DNA from: Nitrososphaeraceae archaeon
GTDB lineage: Archaea > Thermoproteota > Nitrososphaeria > Nitrososphaerales > Nitrososphaeraceae
Reading direction: 5' to 3'
DNA: 6,648 nucleotides
NCBI GenBank assembly: GCA_025922715.1
Contig: JAICHH010000100.1
Coordinates: 1 to 6,648, forward strand
Shown here: one piece after another, positions 1-5,939 of the stretch
Layout of the letters: the number at the start of each line of letters is the position of its first letter
Position numbering within the stretch: the stretch's first letter is position 1
Position numbers and translations under genes: made by a program
Notes under the pieces: model-generated
The model's database searches: none
What the model saw: only the letters and a program-made list of their open reading frames with translations
What the model was told of the DNA's origin: nothing

Positions 1-204
1 AATTTCTAAATTTTATCTCAACCAGGTTCAACTAAAATATAGCAATGAAAACCATTTTGATGGTAAAAACCTTTTTTTAAAAAGAAGGGAATTATTTTCA
101 AGTACTTCTGATTAGGTATAATTATTGTCAATGATCTTCAGTTATTCTTAATATTTATCACTCCTAGATTGCAATGAGGGGTTCACTCTGATTAGGAAAT
201 GGGT
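1..204. other. Non-coding stretch downstream of the NHL gene
   Basis: No convincing reading frame was found on either strand. It holds a near-palindromic T/A block at about 70-89 (CCTTTTTTT followed by AAAAAGAAGG). Read on the minus strand this gives two short U-tracts (79-83 and 65-69), which could end the NHL transcript about 120 bases past its stop codon. The 10-mer TCTGATTAGG occurs twice, at 107-116 and 187-196, with no evident role. Confidence 0.4.
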
Positions 205-1074
205 CTACTGCTCCCCCTGGTCCCAATGAAATCTCTGAATTCGATGGTTGGACTGGTCAGTTATGTAATGCATATCAGTCGTTTTGTTTATGGCTACACG
301 AGTTGGATGAGCGAATTCACTTGGTTGGTCTCCTAGTGAACCCCATTTTGTAATAAAATCACCATCTCTGGAAAACTCTTGTATGCGGTGATTAAGATGG
401 TCTACAACCAGTATAGAATTTCCAGAAAATGATGCTATGCCTCTTGGACCTCTAAATTGACCATCCCCAGACCCAGATGATCCCCATTTTCTAATAAAAT
501 CACCAGTACGTGTAAACTTTTGTACATAGTCATTACTAAGATCTGTAACGTAAATATCATCATTGGAATCAACAGCAATGCTATGAGGATTCTGAAATTC
601 ACCATCATCAGAGCCAAGTGATCCCCATTTTGTAATGAATTGCCCATCAGTGGTAAATTTTTGGACTCTATGATTATCAGCCTCTACCACTAATATATCA
701 TCATCAGACTCTACAGCAATGCCAGTAGGACCGCGAAATTGACCATCACCAGAACCCCGTGATCCCCATACTGTAATGAAATCACCAGTACGTGTAAACT
801 TTTGTACTCTGTCGTTGCCACCATCTGCAATGTAAATATCATCATTGGAATCTATAGCGATGCCTACTTGACTTCTAAATTGCCCATTGCCAGTACCGTG
901 TGACCCCCACTTTGCAAGAAATATTCCTTTATTGGTAAATTTTTGGATTCTACTATTCCCGAAATCTACTACATATACATTACCATCCGAATCAACAGCA
1001 ATACCATAAGGAAGACTAAATTGACTATCCCCAGAACCTTTTGATCCCCACATTCCCTTAAAAATATGTTCCAT
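205..1074 (-). CDS. NHL-repeat protein, six-bladed beta-propeller
   Basis: The 289-residue product is almost entirely six consecutive NHL repeats of 47 residues, starting at residue 8. Each follows the pattern WGS-G-G-G-QF--P-GIAVDS---IYV-D--N-R-QKF---G-FI. Six NHL blades normally close into a beta-propeller that acts as a binding or scaffold surface, but the partner cannot be read from sequence. The last blade is the most diverged: its D/N-H-R-IQ segment is shifted by one residue and the protein ends just after it. The frame stays open to a TTG at 1161, adding 29 residues. I prefer the ATG at 1074 because a TATA-like CATATAAT sits about 26 nt upstream of it and the extension contains no repeat. 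Neither start gives a signal peptide or membrane helix, whereas many NHL proteins are exported, so a cytoplasmic location is likely. It is transcribed away from the broken gene at 1359. The propeller call is firm; the role is unknown. Confidence 0.93.
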   Translation of the reverse strand: MEHIFKGMWGSKGSGDSQFSLPYGIAVDSDGNVYVVDFGNSRIQKFTNKGIFLAKWGSHGTGNGQFRSQVGIAIDSNDDIYIADGGNDRVQKFTRTGDFITVWGSRGSGDGQFRGPTGIAVESDDDILVVEADNHRVQKFTTDGQFITKWGSLGSDDGEFQNPHSIAVDSNDDIYVTDLSNDYVQKFTRTGDFIRKWGSSGSGDGQFRGPRGIASFSGNSILVVDHLNHRIQEFSRDGDFITKWGSLGDQPSEFAHPTRVAINKTTDMHYITDQSNHRIQRFHWDQGEQ

Positions 1075-1094
1075 AACTAGAACACGCAACCTCA

Positions 1095-1105
1095 CATTAT
1101 ATGAA
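1095..1105 (-). promoter_or_regulatory. Candidate TATA box for the NHL gene
   Basis: On the minus strand this reads TTCATATAATG, centred about 26 nt upstream of the ATG at 1074. That is the spacing expected for a leaderless archaeal transcript, and it is the main reason for choosing that start. No BRE element was confirmed. Confidence 0.4.
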
Positions 1106-1279
1106 TTCTTTGTAATTATATCTGAGACTAAACATGAAAAAATTTGATTTGTTTGATGCAAATATTAACATTAATTGGCAAAATGATTGTAAGGTAATTG
1201 AATTTATTGGTTAATTGAGAATTGAACGTAGTTACTAAATAATGTAATTATAATAGAATTTTGATTTAAAGAATGATCC

Positions 1280-1295
1280 ATTTATATATATAATA
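1280..1295. promoter_or_regulatory. TATA-rich block between divergent genes
   Basis: The run TTTATATATATAATAT lies in the gap between the minus-strand NHL gene and the plus-strand broken gene. It is the best TATA-like element upstream of the ATG at 1359 and would give a leader of roughly 45 nt. It could also be read on the other strand. Composition alone could produce such a run in DNA this AT-rich. Confidence 0.3.
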
Positions 1296-1358
1296 TCATT
1301 ACATTTTGATACCACTTCTACAGAAACAATCAGTAGAGATAAAAAACAATTTTACTAT

Positions 1359-1976
1359 ATGAATAATAACAAAATCATTTTAGGTTATTTAGTTCATTAT
1401 AATTCAGATTTGTCAATATCATCAAATATACAAAAAGAAACTAAAAAGAACAAGTAGGTCACGTATTCAATGGCGAATGTATGAGATACAGCATATAGAC
1501 TTGTCAAAGGAGAAAAGGACAATGATATTATGCATAACGTATTGTTGTCTGAGAGAAACTATTACAAATACAAAAAAAAAGATATCAATACATTTAGAAG
1601 AAATACAGAAAGAAAGAATAGATAGTGCAATTTGGTTAGAAGTCCAAACACTTAAAGACCGTATGTCAAATTTATATCATCTGCTTTATTTGATAGAATT
1701 CAGCATCCCCATATTAAAACAAGTGACTCACCTAATTTAGTATCTACAGCAGAATCAATAGCGATTAATATTTTGGAATTAGAATCAGCAAGTATTAATG
1801 CTATACAGCAATCTAATATTTTAGAAAATCATGTTAATACACAACAACTAGATTCAAAATCCAAATACAAAGAACTTCCAAAAATAGTTTATAATAACAG
1901 CAGAGGATCAGAGGATTTGGAAGATAATAATAACATTAGCGAAAATAAAAATAGTGAGATTATTTACAATGATTGA
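1359..1976 (+). pseudogene. Broken gene of unknown family (two stops, two frameshifts)
   Basis: Three overlapping open segments in two frames join into one protein-like sequence of about 205 residues. It starts at the ATG at 1359 (MNNNKIILGYLVHYNSDL). TAG at 1455 and TGA at 1482 interrupt an otherwise coherent stretch (KKNK*VTYSMANV*DTAYR), and both would become Trp (TGG) by one G/A change. The frame continues as LVKGEKDNDIIMHNVLLSE. At the 9-base A run (1572-1580) one extra A moves reading into the next frame (HLEEIQKERIDSAIWLEV). At 1689-1691 one T appears to be missing, and the first frame resumes as FDRIQHPHIKTSDSPNLVST to the stop at 1974. The restored protein is hydrophilic, with a charged helical centre and an Asn/Glu/Ser-rich tail (NNNISENKNS). 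No signal peptide or known domain was recognised. The isolated open segments at 1477-1740 and 1773-1976 are pieces of this gene rather than separate genes. Homopolymer sequencing errors could explain the frameshifts but less easily the two stops. Confidence 0.72.
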
Positions 1977-2274
1977 TCTTTAATATCTACTATTAAATTT
2001 AGTTTAATATTCTAATACTCTGATTATTTGCATAAATATAGTAAATGATTAGATATTTATTAATAAAAAGAAAGTTCTTAATTATCTTATTATAATTATT
2101 TGTAAAAAATTAACTATTTAAAATTCCTCTTAAAAATCTTTAGGAATTTTACATATTTTATATATATTGTGGTTTAATATTACTAAATATTGAAAAAGGA
2201 ATTTAAAAAAATTTATAGTATATAATGCTTAGATAATTAGTTTATTAACGGCTTTTCTCTATTGTTTATATAAA
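1977..2274. other. AT-rich gap with one perfect inverted repeat
   Basis: No reading frame of note was found. The stretch contains the inverted repeat at 2119-2151, listed separately, and TATA-like runs near 2211-2224 and 2241-2248 that may serve the TM2 gene. Confidence 0.4.
2119..2151. repeat. 10-bp perfect inverted repeat with a 13-nt loop
   Basis: TAAAATTCCT at 2119-2128 is exactly complementary to AGGAATTTTA at 2142-2151. It could form an RNA hairpin, end transcription from upstream, or be a regulator-binding dyad. It lies 143 bases after the broken gene and 123 bases before the TM2 start. Confidence 0.5.
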
Positions 2275-2616
2275 TTGACCGTTGCTTCCATTCCTTTTAA
2301 AAACAATGGCTTAGCTTTCTTAATCGCCATAATAGCAGGAGTATTTGGATTTTGTGGTATAGGACACATCTATATTGGAAAGGTATTACGTGGGGTGCTA
2401 ATAATGTTTATAGGTTGGATTCCGTTTGGAATCGGAATACTTGTATTTCTAGCTGAATTTATATCACAAAACGATTCCATGATACAGGGTCTTGATTTAT
2501 CTATGATCTTTGGAATAGTCTACGTTATATTGTGGATAATTCAAGCTCTTGATGCAAACAGATTAGCCAAGAAATATAATAAATATTTAATGACTAATAA
2601 TAAACCTTTATGGTAA
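2275..2616 (+). CDS. TM2-domain small membrane protein
   Basis: The 113-residue protein has three hydrophobic segments at about residues 12-32, 38-62 and 78-92. The loop between the first two carries the TM2-type motif GIGHIYIGKVLRG (Gly-rich, His and Tyr before a Gly, then a basic turn), followed by a helix with WIPFGIGILVFL. TM2 proteins are small integral membrane proteins of mostly unknown function, so the fold call says little about its job. The C-terminal tail (DANRLAKKYNKYLMTNNKPL, then a final Trp) is basic and probably cytoplasmic. The start is uncertain. TTG at 2275 is the first usable in-frame start after the stop at 2230; no in-frame ATG precedes the first helix, and a weak TATA-like TTTATTAA lies about 30 nt upstream. 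The gene stands alone. Part of its 3' half recurs at 4124-4211 in a decayed copy. Confidence 0.85.
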   Translation: MTVASIPFKNNGLAFLIAIIAGVFGFCGIGHIYIGKVLRGVLIMFIGWIPFGIGILVFLAEFISQNDSMIQGLDLSMIFGIVYVILWIIQALDANRLAKKYNKYLMTNNKPLW

Positions 2617-2634
2617 TCATCACAATGATGATTA
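2614..2634 (+). terminator. Hairpin at the TM2 stop codon, possible terminator
   Basis: TAATCATC at 2614-2621 pairs perfectly with GATGATTA at 2627-2634 around the 5-nt loop ACAAT. The first arm contains the stop codon of the TM2 gene. No long T-tract follows, so a terminator role is possible but not strongly supported. Confidence 0.35.
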
Positions 2635-2985
2635 TATAAAGAAGTTTATCAAAGCATGATTTTTATCTCTATTGATGTTGTAATTTAGTGCTCTTTAATC
2701 TTATTAATTCATATCTCAAATTGATAATCAATTGATATACAATAAGATAGATCTACCTTATTTATGAAGTTTTATAGGTGTTGCTAATCTACTATGTAGG
2801 AATATCATGTAGGGGATTATTGAAAGTATAATACTATTTCGCTATTATTTTTTTATTGCATAATATGTACCATTAAAGGAATCGATACAAGTTCTAATTA
2901 ATATAATAAAAGATACATGATTATGTAACATAAGATTAAGTGACCAAATAAAAGCTTAATAAATAAAAGTATCTATGGGAAAGTA
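2617..2985. other. AT-rich gap without a convincing gene
   Basis: Beyond the hairpin at its left edge, frames on both strands are short and stop-rich. A 7-base T run at 2848-2854 and scattered TATA-like runs are present. The run TTAATAAATAAAA at 2956-2968 is the candidate promoter of the small gene that follows. Confidence 0.4.
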
Positions 2986-3165
2986 GTGAATATACAGATA
3001 AAATTATTAGGTCATTTCTTCACAATTAAAGCTAATATTAAATTAAATTCAGCTATTACACTGACAGAAGAAATTCAAATGATTAAGCAAATAGAATCAT
3101 TTATTATTAAAACTTTTAAAACATCTAATACGATAATTACACAACCACATTCTGAGGAGCGGTGA
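2986..3165 (+). CDS. Small hypothetical protein, 59 residues
   Basis: The proposed protein starts with GTG at 2986 (read as Met, then NIQIKLLGHFFTIKANIKLN) and ends HSEER. It is not a random-looking frame. Two hydrophobic alternating strands are followed by a regular amphipathic helix (TLTEEIQMIKQIESFIIKTF), as in a compact beta-beta-alpha domain. A TATA-like TTAATAAATA lies about 26 nt upstream of the GTG, which fits a leaderless transcript. The frame is open 14 codons further upstream but without ATG, GTG or TTG. It converges on the AAA+ ATPase gene 83 bases away. I do not recognise the family. It could be a free-standing small protein or the surviving end of a larger gene. No signal peptide or Cys/His metal site is visible. 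Confidence 0.5.
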   Translation: MNIQIKLLGHFFTIKANIKLNSAITLTEEIQMIKQIESFIIKTFKTSNTIITQPHSEER

Positions 3166-3179
3166 CACTGATTGATCGT

Positions 3180-3187
3180 AAAAAAAA
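3180..3187 (-). terminator. Oligo-T terminator candidate for the AAA+ gene
   Basis: Eight consecutive A on the plus strand give eight U in the minus-strand transcript, about 60 nt after the AAA+ stop codon. Archaeal RNA polymerase commonly terminates at oligo-U without a hairpin. It lies between two convergent genes. Confidence 0.45.
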
Positions 3188-3248
3188 GAAGCGTGGATTG
3201 TATAATTAAACAAAGAGTAATGTAATAATAAAAATAAAATAGTTGTTG

Positions 3249-4001
3249 TTAATACTTTGGTTTATACTTCATTAAAGTATGAGCTATATTCTCTATATCT
3301 TGTAGATTACGTGCAAGTCTAGCAATTTGCAAAACATCTCTAATATCTTTGGTGTTAATATCATTCCAAACCACGTCTGCTATTCTTGTTGAAACTCGTT
3401 CGTCTAGATTTTTGTACCTTGATTTTATTAAATTATTTGAAATAGTTAAAAATTCTTCCCATGTATATTCCGGTAACTCTAGTTTCATAAATCGTGACTT
3501 TAATGGTTGAGTCAATTTAGTTAATTCATTACAAGTAGCAAAAATTTTTATATTCATTTTTTGTTGTCTGAAACCTTTAGTTCTTTCAGCTTTCATTTCA
3601 CTTAAAATGCCTGTCTCCATTAAATTGTATAGGACAGTTTGATCTTTTTTAGTTAATTTATCAATTTCATCTATAAGAAGAAATTTAGTATTTGGATTGG
3701 AAAATAAAAAATCGACTATACCTATGCCGCTTGTTGCAGCAGAATCTATAAAATAGGAATTAGAAAGTTCTCTAGACATTTCCAATAAAAAAACTGTTTT
3801 TGAGGTAGCAGGAGGTCCAGTAAAAAGGATATGGACTTGTTCTTTAGAGATTATACAGCGCATTAAAAATTTTTTAATATCACAATATCCAACTATTGAA
3901 TTAAATAATTTGTCCTCATAATTTTTATGAGCAAATAAACTAGAATCTAAATTTTTTTTATTTGTTGAGTTGGAAAATTTTTTAAAAATTGTTTTAAACA
4001 A
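3249..4001 (-). CDS. AAA+ family ATPase, RuvB/MCM-like core
   Basis: The 250-residue protein has a full AAA+ core after a basic, low-complexity N-terminus (residues 1-30). It shows the helix that precedes the P-loop (SIVGYCDIKKFLMRCI), Walker A GPPATSKT at 62-69, Walker B FLLIDEID at 107-114, sensor 1 FATCN at 154-158, an SRF arginine-finger segment with Arg170, and a small helical lid with RDV at 221-223 as possible sensor 2. The Walker A loop has Ala and Ser where GPPGTGKT has Gly, but the lysine and threonine that bind phosphate remain, so ATP binding is likely. MCM-type loops show similar changes. No wing or DNA-binding domain follows, so substrate and partner are unknown; it could remodel protein or nucleic-acid complexes. 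The start is TTG at 4001. The next Met is residue 47, too close to the P-loop, and a TATA-like TTTAAATATT lies about 30 nt upstream. It is a single gene, convergent with the small gene at 2986. Confidence 0.9.
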   Translation of the reverse strand: MFKTIFKKFSNSTNKKNLDSSLFAHKNYEDKLFNSIVGYCDIKKFLMRCIISKEQVHILFTGPPATSKTVFLLEMSRELSNSYFIDSAATSGIGIVDFLFSNPNTKFLLIDEIDKLTKKDQTVLYNLMETGILSEMKAERTKGFRQQKMNIKIFATCNELTKLTQPLKSRFMKLELPEYTWEEFLTISNNLIKSRYKNLDERVSTRIADVVWNDINTKDIRDVLQIARLARNLQDIENIAHTLMKYKPKY

Positions 4002-4026
4002 TAACCTTATGGTAAGATGTGGATCG

Positions 4027-4038
4027 TAATATTTAAAA
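4027..4038 (-). promoter_or_regulatory. Candidate TATA box for the AAA+ gene
   Basis: On the minus strand this reads TTTTTAAATATT, centred about 30 nt upstream of the TTG at 4001. The spacing supports the TTG start and a leaderless transcript. Confidence 0.35.
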
Positions 4039-4079
4039 ATGTCGAAATGAATCTAGGATATATATTTATTTCTAAAAAT

Positions 4080-4247
4080 ATGAGCTGGAGATTATTTACC
4101 TAAATAAAGTCGCTCATCGAAAATCTTGATTAATCTATGATCTTTGTAATAGTCTACGTTATATTGTGGATAATTCAAGCTCTTGATGTAAACAGATTAG
4201 CCAAGAAATATGTTAAGGAATCTGTCCAAAGTGGACTTTTATTCTGA
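4080..4247 (+). pseudogene. Decayed, 5'-truncated copy of the TM2 gene
   Basis: Bases 4124-4211 match 2490-2577 of the intact TM2 gene at 85 of 88 positions with no gaps. The three differences are T to A at 4132 (turns a Leu TTA into the stop TAA), G to T at 4147 (Gly to Val) and C to T at 4189 (Ala to Val). In the same frame, similarity extends weakly upstream: SLIENLD here aligns with SMIQGLD in the intact protein, and a second stop (TAA) lies just before it. After 4211 the DNA diverges, but the tail (KKYVKESVQSGLLF) still resembles the intact tail in length and position. The first two membrane helices are absent, so the upstream limit is approximate. An ATG at 4137 could encode a 36-residue hydrophobic peptide, but a functional product is unlikely. 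An older paralogue partly overwritten by gene conversion fits better than a simple recent duplication. Confidence 0.7.
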
Positions 4248-4280
4248 TTCATATTATCTATAGGTATTGAAAACTTATAA

Positions 4281-4370
4281 TTCCCTGCTTTTATAGCAAA
4301 GAAGAATGATTACGACGGTGAAAGAAATAGTAATACAAGATTAATTAATAGAGAGCTGGAAAAGAAATGA
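4281..4370 (+). pseudogene. Possible gene remnant, 29 codons, no start
   Basis: This open segment reads FPAFIAKKNDYDGERNSNTR then LINRELEKK and a stop. It lies in the same frame as the decayed TM2 copy, after two more stops. Its charged, helix-forming end and slightly higher GC than the surroundings look like the C-terminus of a lost gene. No start codon is available and it is short enough to be chance. It ends 33 bases before the CDGSH gene. Confidence 0.22.
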
Positions 4371-4372
4371 AA

Positions 4373-4386
4373 TATAAATATATTTT
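4373..4386 (+). promoter_or_regulatory. Candidate TATA box for the CDGSH gene
   Basis: TATAAATATATTTT lies 18-31 nt upstream of the ATG at 4404. The spacing fits an archaeal promoter driving a leaderless or near-leaderless mRNA. It is one of the clearest promoter candidates in the window. Confidence 0.45.
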
Positions 4387-4403
4387 ATTATGATAGAAAG
4401 CAT

Positions 4404-4598
4404 ATGGCAAGACTGGTAAGAAAAGAAGATAGAGGACCTATGGAGGTAAAAGTAGGAAATGAAAGCAAATGGATTTGTATGTGTGGACTAAGTAATAATC
4501 AACCATTCTGTGACGGGACACACAAGAAAACTAAAGATGAACAAGAGGGAAAAATTTACCAATATAATCCTGATGGAACAAGAATAGAAATCCAATAA
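4404..4598 (+). CDS. CDGSH-type [2Fe-2S] iron-sulfur protein
   Basis: The 64-residue protein contains one complete CDGSH motif: C25-M-C27-G-L-S and, after a short loop, P-F-C36-D-G-T-H40. The three cysteines and one histidine are the known ligands of the redox-active, labile [2Fe-2S] cluster of the mitoNEET/CISD family. The basic N-terminus (MARLVRKEDRGP) and the short strand before the motif (KWICMCG) are typical of small, single-motif prokaryotic members. There is no membrane anchor, unlike eukaryotic mitoNEET, so it is probably soluble in the cytoplasm. Such proteins are linked to electron transfer or cluster delivery, but the partner here is unknown. The ATG is well placed behind a TATA-like box. 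It appears to be a single-gene unit following decayed DNA. The family call is firm. Confidence 0.95.
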   Translation: MARLVRKEDRGPMEVKVGNESKWICMCGLSNNQPFCDGTHKKTKDEQEGKIYQYNPDGTRIEIQ

Positions 4599-4750
4599 AA
4601 ATACAATTCATAAATAAATCAGATTTTTAATGTTGTCATAGAGGAAAAATCCATTACTTTATACACATATTTTATATTTTTCTTTATAATATATACTATT
4701 TATTTGTAACAAATGATTTTGTCAATACAGATAAATATTTAATAATTGAT

Positions 4751-4924
4751 ATGGTAAATAATGATAATAATAAAACAAAAAATACAATTTTAATATCTTT
4801 CCTTATAAGTATTATTGTTGTTACTATTCCTCTCTTCCATGTTGATAAATATTACAAGTTGAATGATTTTTCCATAAATTTTATTTCTTATTTTAAAGAA
4901 ATTAAACGCGTCTATTTTATATAG
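4751..4924 (+). CDS. Putative small single-pass membrane protein, 57 residues
   Basis: From the ATG at 4751 the frame gives a polar Asn/Lys-rich head (MVNNDNNKTKN), one strong hydrophobic helix at about residues 12-29 (TILISFLISIIVVTIPLF), then an aromatic, basic tail (YFKEIKRVYFI). The helix could be an uncleaved signal anchor or a secretion signal. No cysteines or known motif are present. The upstream frame is open further, but 4751 is the first ATG. A TATA-like TTATAATATATAC at about 4684-4696 would give a leader of roughly 35 nt. In DNA this AT-rich, hydrophobic frames arise by chance, but the sharp head/helix/tail layout is in its favour. The family was not recognised. Confidence 0.45.
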   Translation: MVNNDNNKTKNTILISFLISIIVVTIPLFHVDKYYKLNDFSINFISYFKEIKRVYFI

Positions 4925-5334
4925 ATAATAATAAGAATCACATATGTAAAATAATTTTTGTATCTACTTTTTAGATATAGGATAATAGTAATATAATGTA
5001 ATCGACTAAATTTAAATTAAATAATATTAAGTAATTGTTAATTAATCAAATTCCTTTATAGTTATAATCATGTAAGTTTTCAATTTGATTAGCTAGTTTA
5101 TATAATTTCATTATTTTATTAATAATTTCTTTAAATTACTTACTAACAGAAAAATATCAACTGTCAATAAGTAAATCATGAAGAAAATAAAATAATGAAA
5201 AATTCCTTGATTGTCAAGCATGAAGATACAAAATTAATTTATAATTTTCTATCTCCTAAAAAATAATATTATAGGATTTGACTATTTATACTGATGATTG
5301 AAATGGCTATATATTATAAAATGTAAGTCATCTT
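4925..5334. other. 410-base AT-rich gap, no gene seen
   Basis: Frames on both strands are short and interrupted. The longest oddity is a 21-codon minus-strand frame ending near 5050, which is too short to support. The right end carries the candidate promoter of the zinc-finger gene. No repeat array or strong inverted repeat was seen. Confidence 0.4.
5308..5320 (+). promoter_or_regulatory. Candidate TATA box for the zinc-finger gene
   Basis: TATATATTATAAA ends 14 nt before the ATG at 5335 and is centred about 21-25 nt upstream. This fits a leaderless archaeal transcript. Confidence 0.4.
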
Positions 5335-5925
5335 ATGTCAACCTCAATTGACTGGACTGAATTAATTAAAGATCGAAAAGGAGCCGTAACTAAAGATAAC
5401 CAATCATGTGGAAATATAATCGGAGATGATGAAGAAAATATAATAATCGAAGATGGTGCGGTGCGTCAACATTTTTACAGGGTTCCAAAATCAGCAGCAG
5501 GAGCCTATAACGGTGCTGAATTAATATTAAACATTTCATATGATGAATTAAAAACGTATGAAGACAAAGATGAGGGTAAAGGAATTTTGGAATCAATTAC
5601 AGGAACAATTAAAGATAAAACAAAATCGGTAAAAGAAAAAACTGTTGACAAATTTGATCATGATGACCATGATGATGACCATGATGATGACGACTATAAA
5701 GAACATATGACAGAAAAAAGGTTTGATCAAGATACACAAACTTCAACAGGTCAAAACAATCTAAATAGAGAAAATCAAGTAAAGAAATTAAATAGAAACA
5801 TAGATAGTGGTGAAAAATCAGATGAAAGTTCTACTAATGTAGGTTCTTCATTCACTTGTGAAAAATGTAATACAAAATTTACAAGCCGTCAAGAACTAAA
5901 GGAGCATTTTTCATCTCAACATTAA
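5335..5925 (+). CDS. PRC-barrel-like protein with His/Asp linker and C2H2 zinc finger
   Basis: The 196-residue protein has four parts. Residues 1-77 look like a PRC-barrel/DUF2171-type small beta-barrel: GNIIGDDEENIIIEDG, then FYRVPKSAAGAYNGAEL and LNISYDELKTY. Residues 83-106 are a charged amphipathic helix with repeated K-D/E-K-T units (IKDKTKSVKEKTVDK), resembling stress or LEA-like helices. Residues 107-124 are almost pure His and Asp and could bind divalent metal weakly. After a polar linker, residues 173-196 form a classical C2H2 finger (C175-x2-C178-x12-H191-x4-H196), with the usual Phe (FTCEKC) and Leu (ELKEHF) core residues. The finger closes the protein. A single C2H2 finger can bind DNA, RNA or protein, so a regulatory role is possible but not shown. 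There is no signal peptide or membrane segment, so it is cytoplasmic. The ATG is well supported by the upstream TATA-like box. It is a single-gene unit. Confidence 0.92.
   Translation: MSTSIDWTELIKDRKGAVTKDNQSCGNIIGDDEENIIIEDGAVRQHFYRVPKSAAGAYNGAELILNISYDELKTYEDKDEGKGILESITGTIKDKTKSVKEKTVDKFDHDDHDDDHDDDDYKEHMTEKRFDQDTQTSTGQNNLNRENQVKKLNRNIDSGEKSDESSTNVGSSFTCEKCNTKFTSRQELKEHFSSQH
5657..5694 (+). repeat. Short tandem CATGATGAC-type repeats inside the coding region
   Basis: Imperfect 9-12-base units built from CAT, GAT and GAC codons encode the His/Asp-rich linker. All units keep the reading frame, so copy-number changes would lengthen or shorten the linker without breaking the gene. Confidence 0.7.
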
Positions 5926-5932
5926 TTTCTTA

Positions 5933-5939
5933 TTTTTTT
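5933..5939 (+). terminator. Oligo-T terminator candidate
   Basis: Seven consecutive T begin 7 nt after the stop codon of the zinc-finger gene, with no hairpin before them. This is the usual form of an archaeal terminator. Confidence 0.5.

Noticed and set aside
107..196. 10-mer TCTGATTAGG repeated 80 bases apart
   Set aside because: Two copies of a 10-mer without symmetry, conserved spacing to a promoter or a nearby start are not enough for a regulatory call.
435..647. 70-codon minus-strand frame with a hydrophobic start
   Set aside because: It lies inside the NHL gene in another frame and arises from the repeated DNA units; the NHL frame explains the region fully.
1455..1484. TAG and TGA codons read as pyrrolysine or selenocysteine
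   Set aside because: Two different stops plus two frameshifts in one gene point to decay. No insertion signals were seen, and neither amino acid is expected in the suggested lineage.
2845..2931. 28-residue minus-strand frame starting MLHNHVSFII
   Set aside because: A frame this short is expected by chance in the gap, and no motif or promoter spacing supports it.
5390..5596. 68-codon minus-strand frame
   Set aside because: It is antisense to the C2H2 gene, His/Leu-rich because of the complementary codons, and has no recognisable motif.
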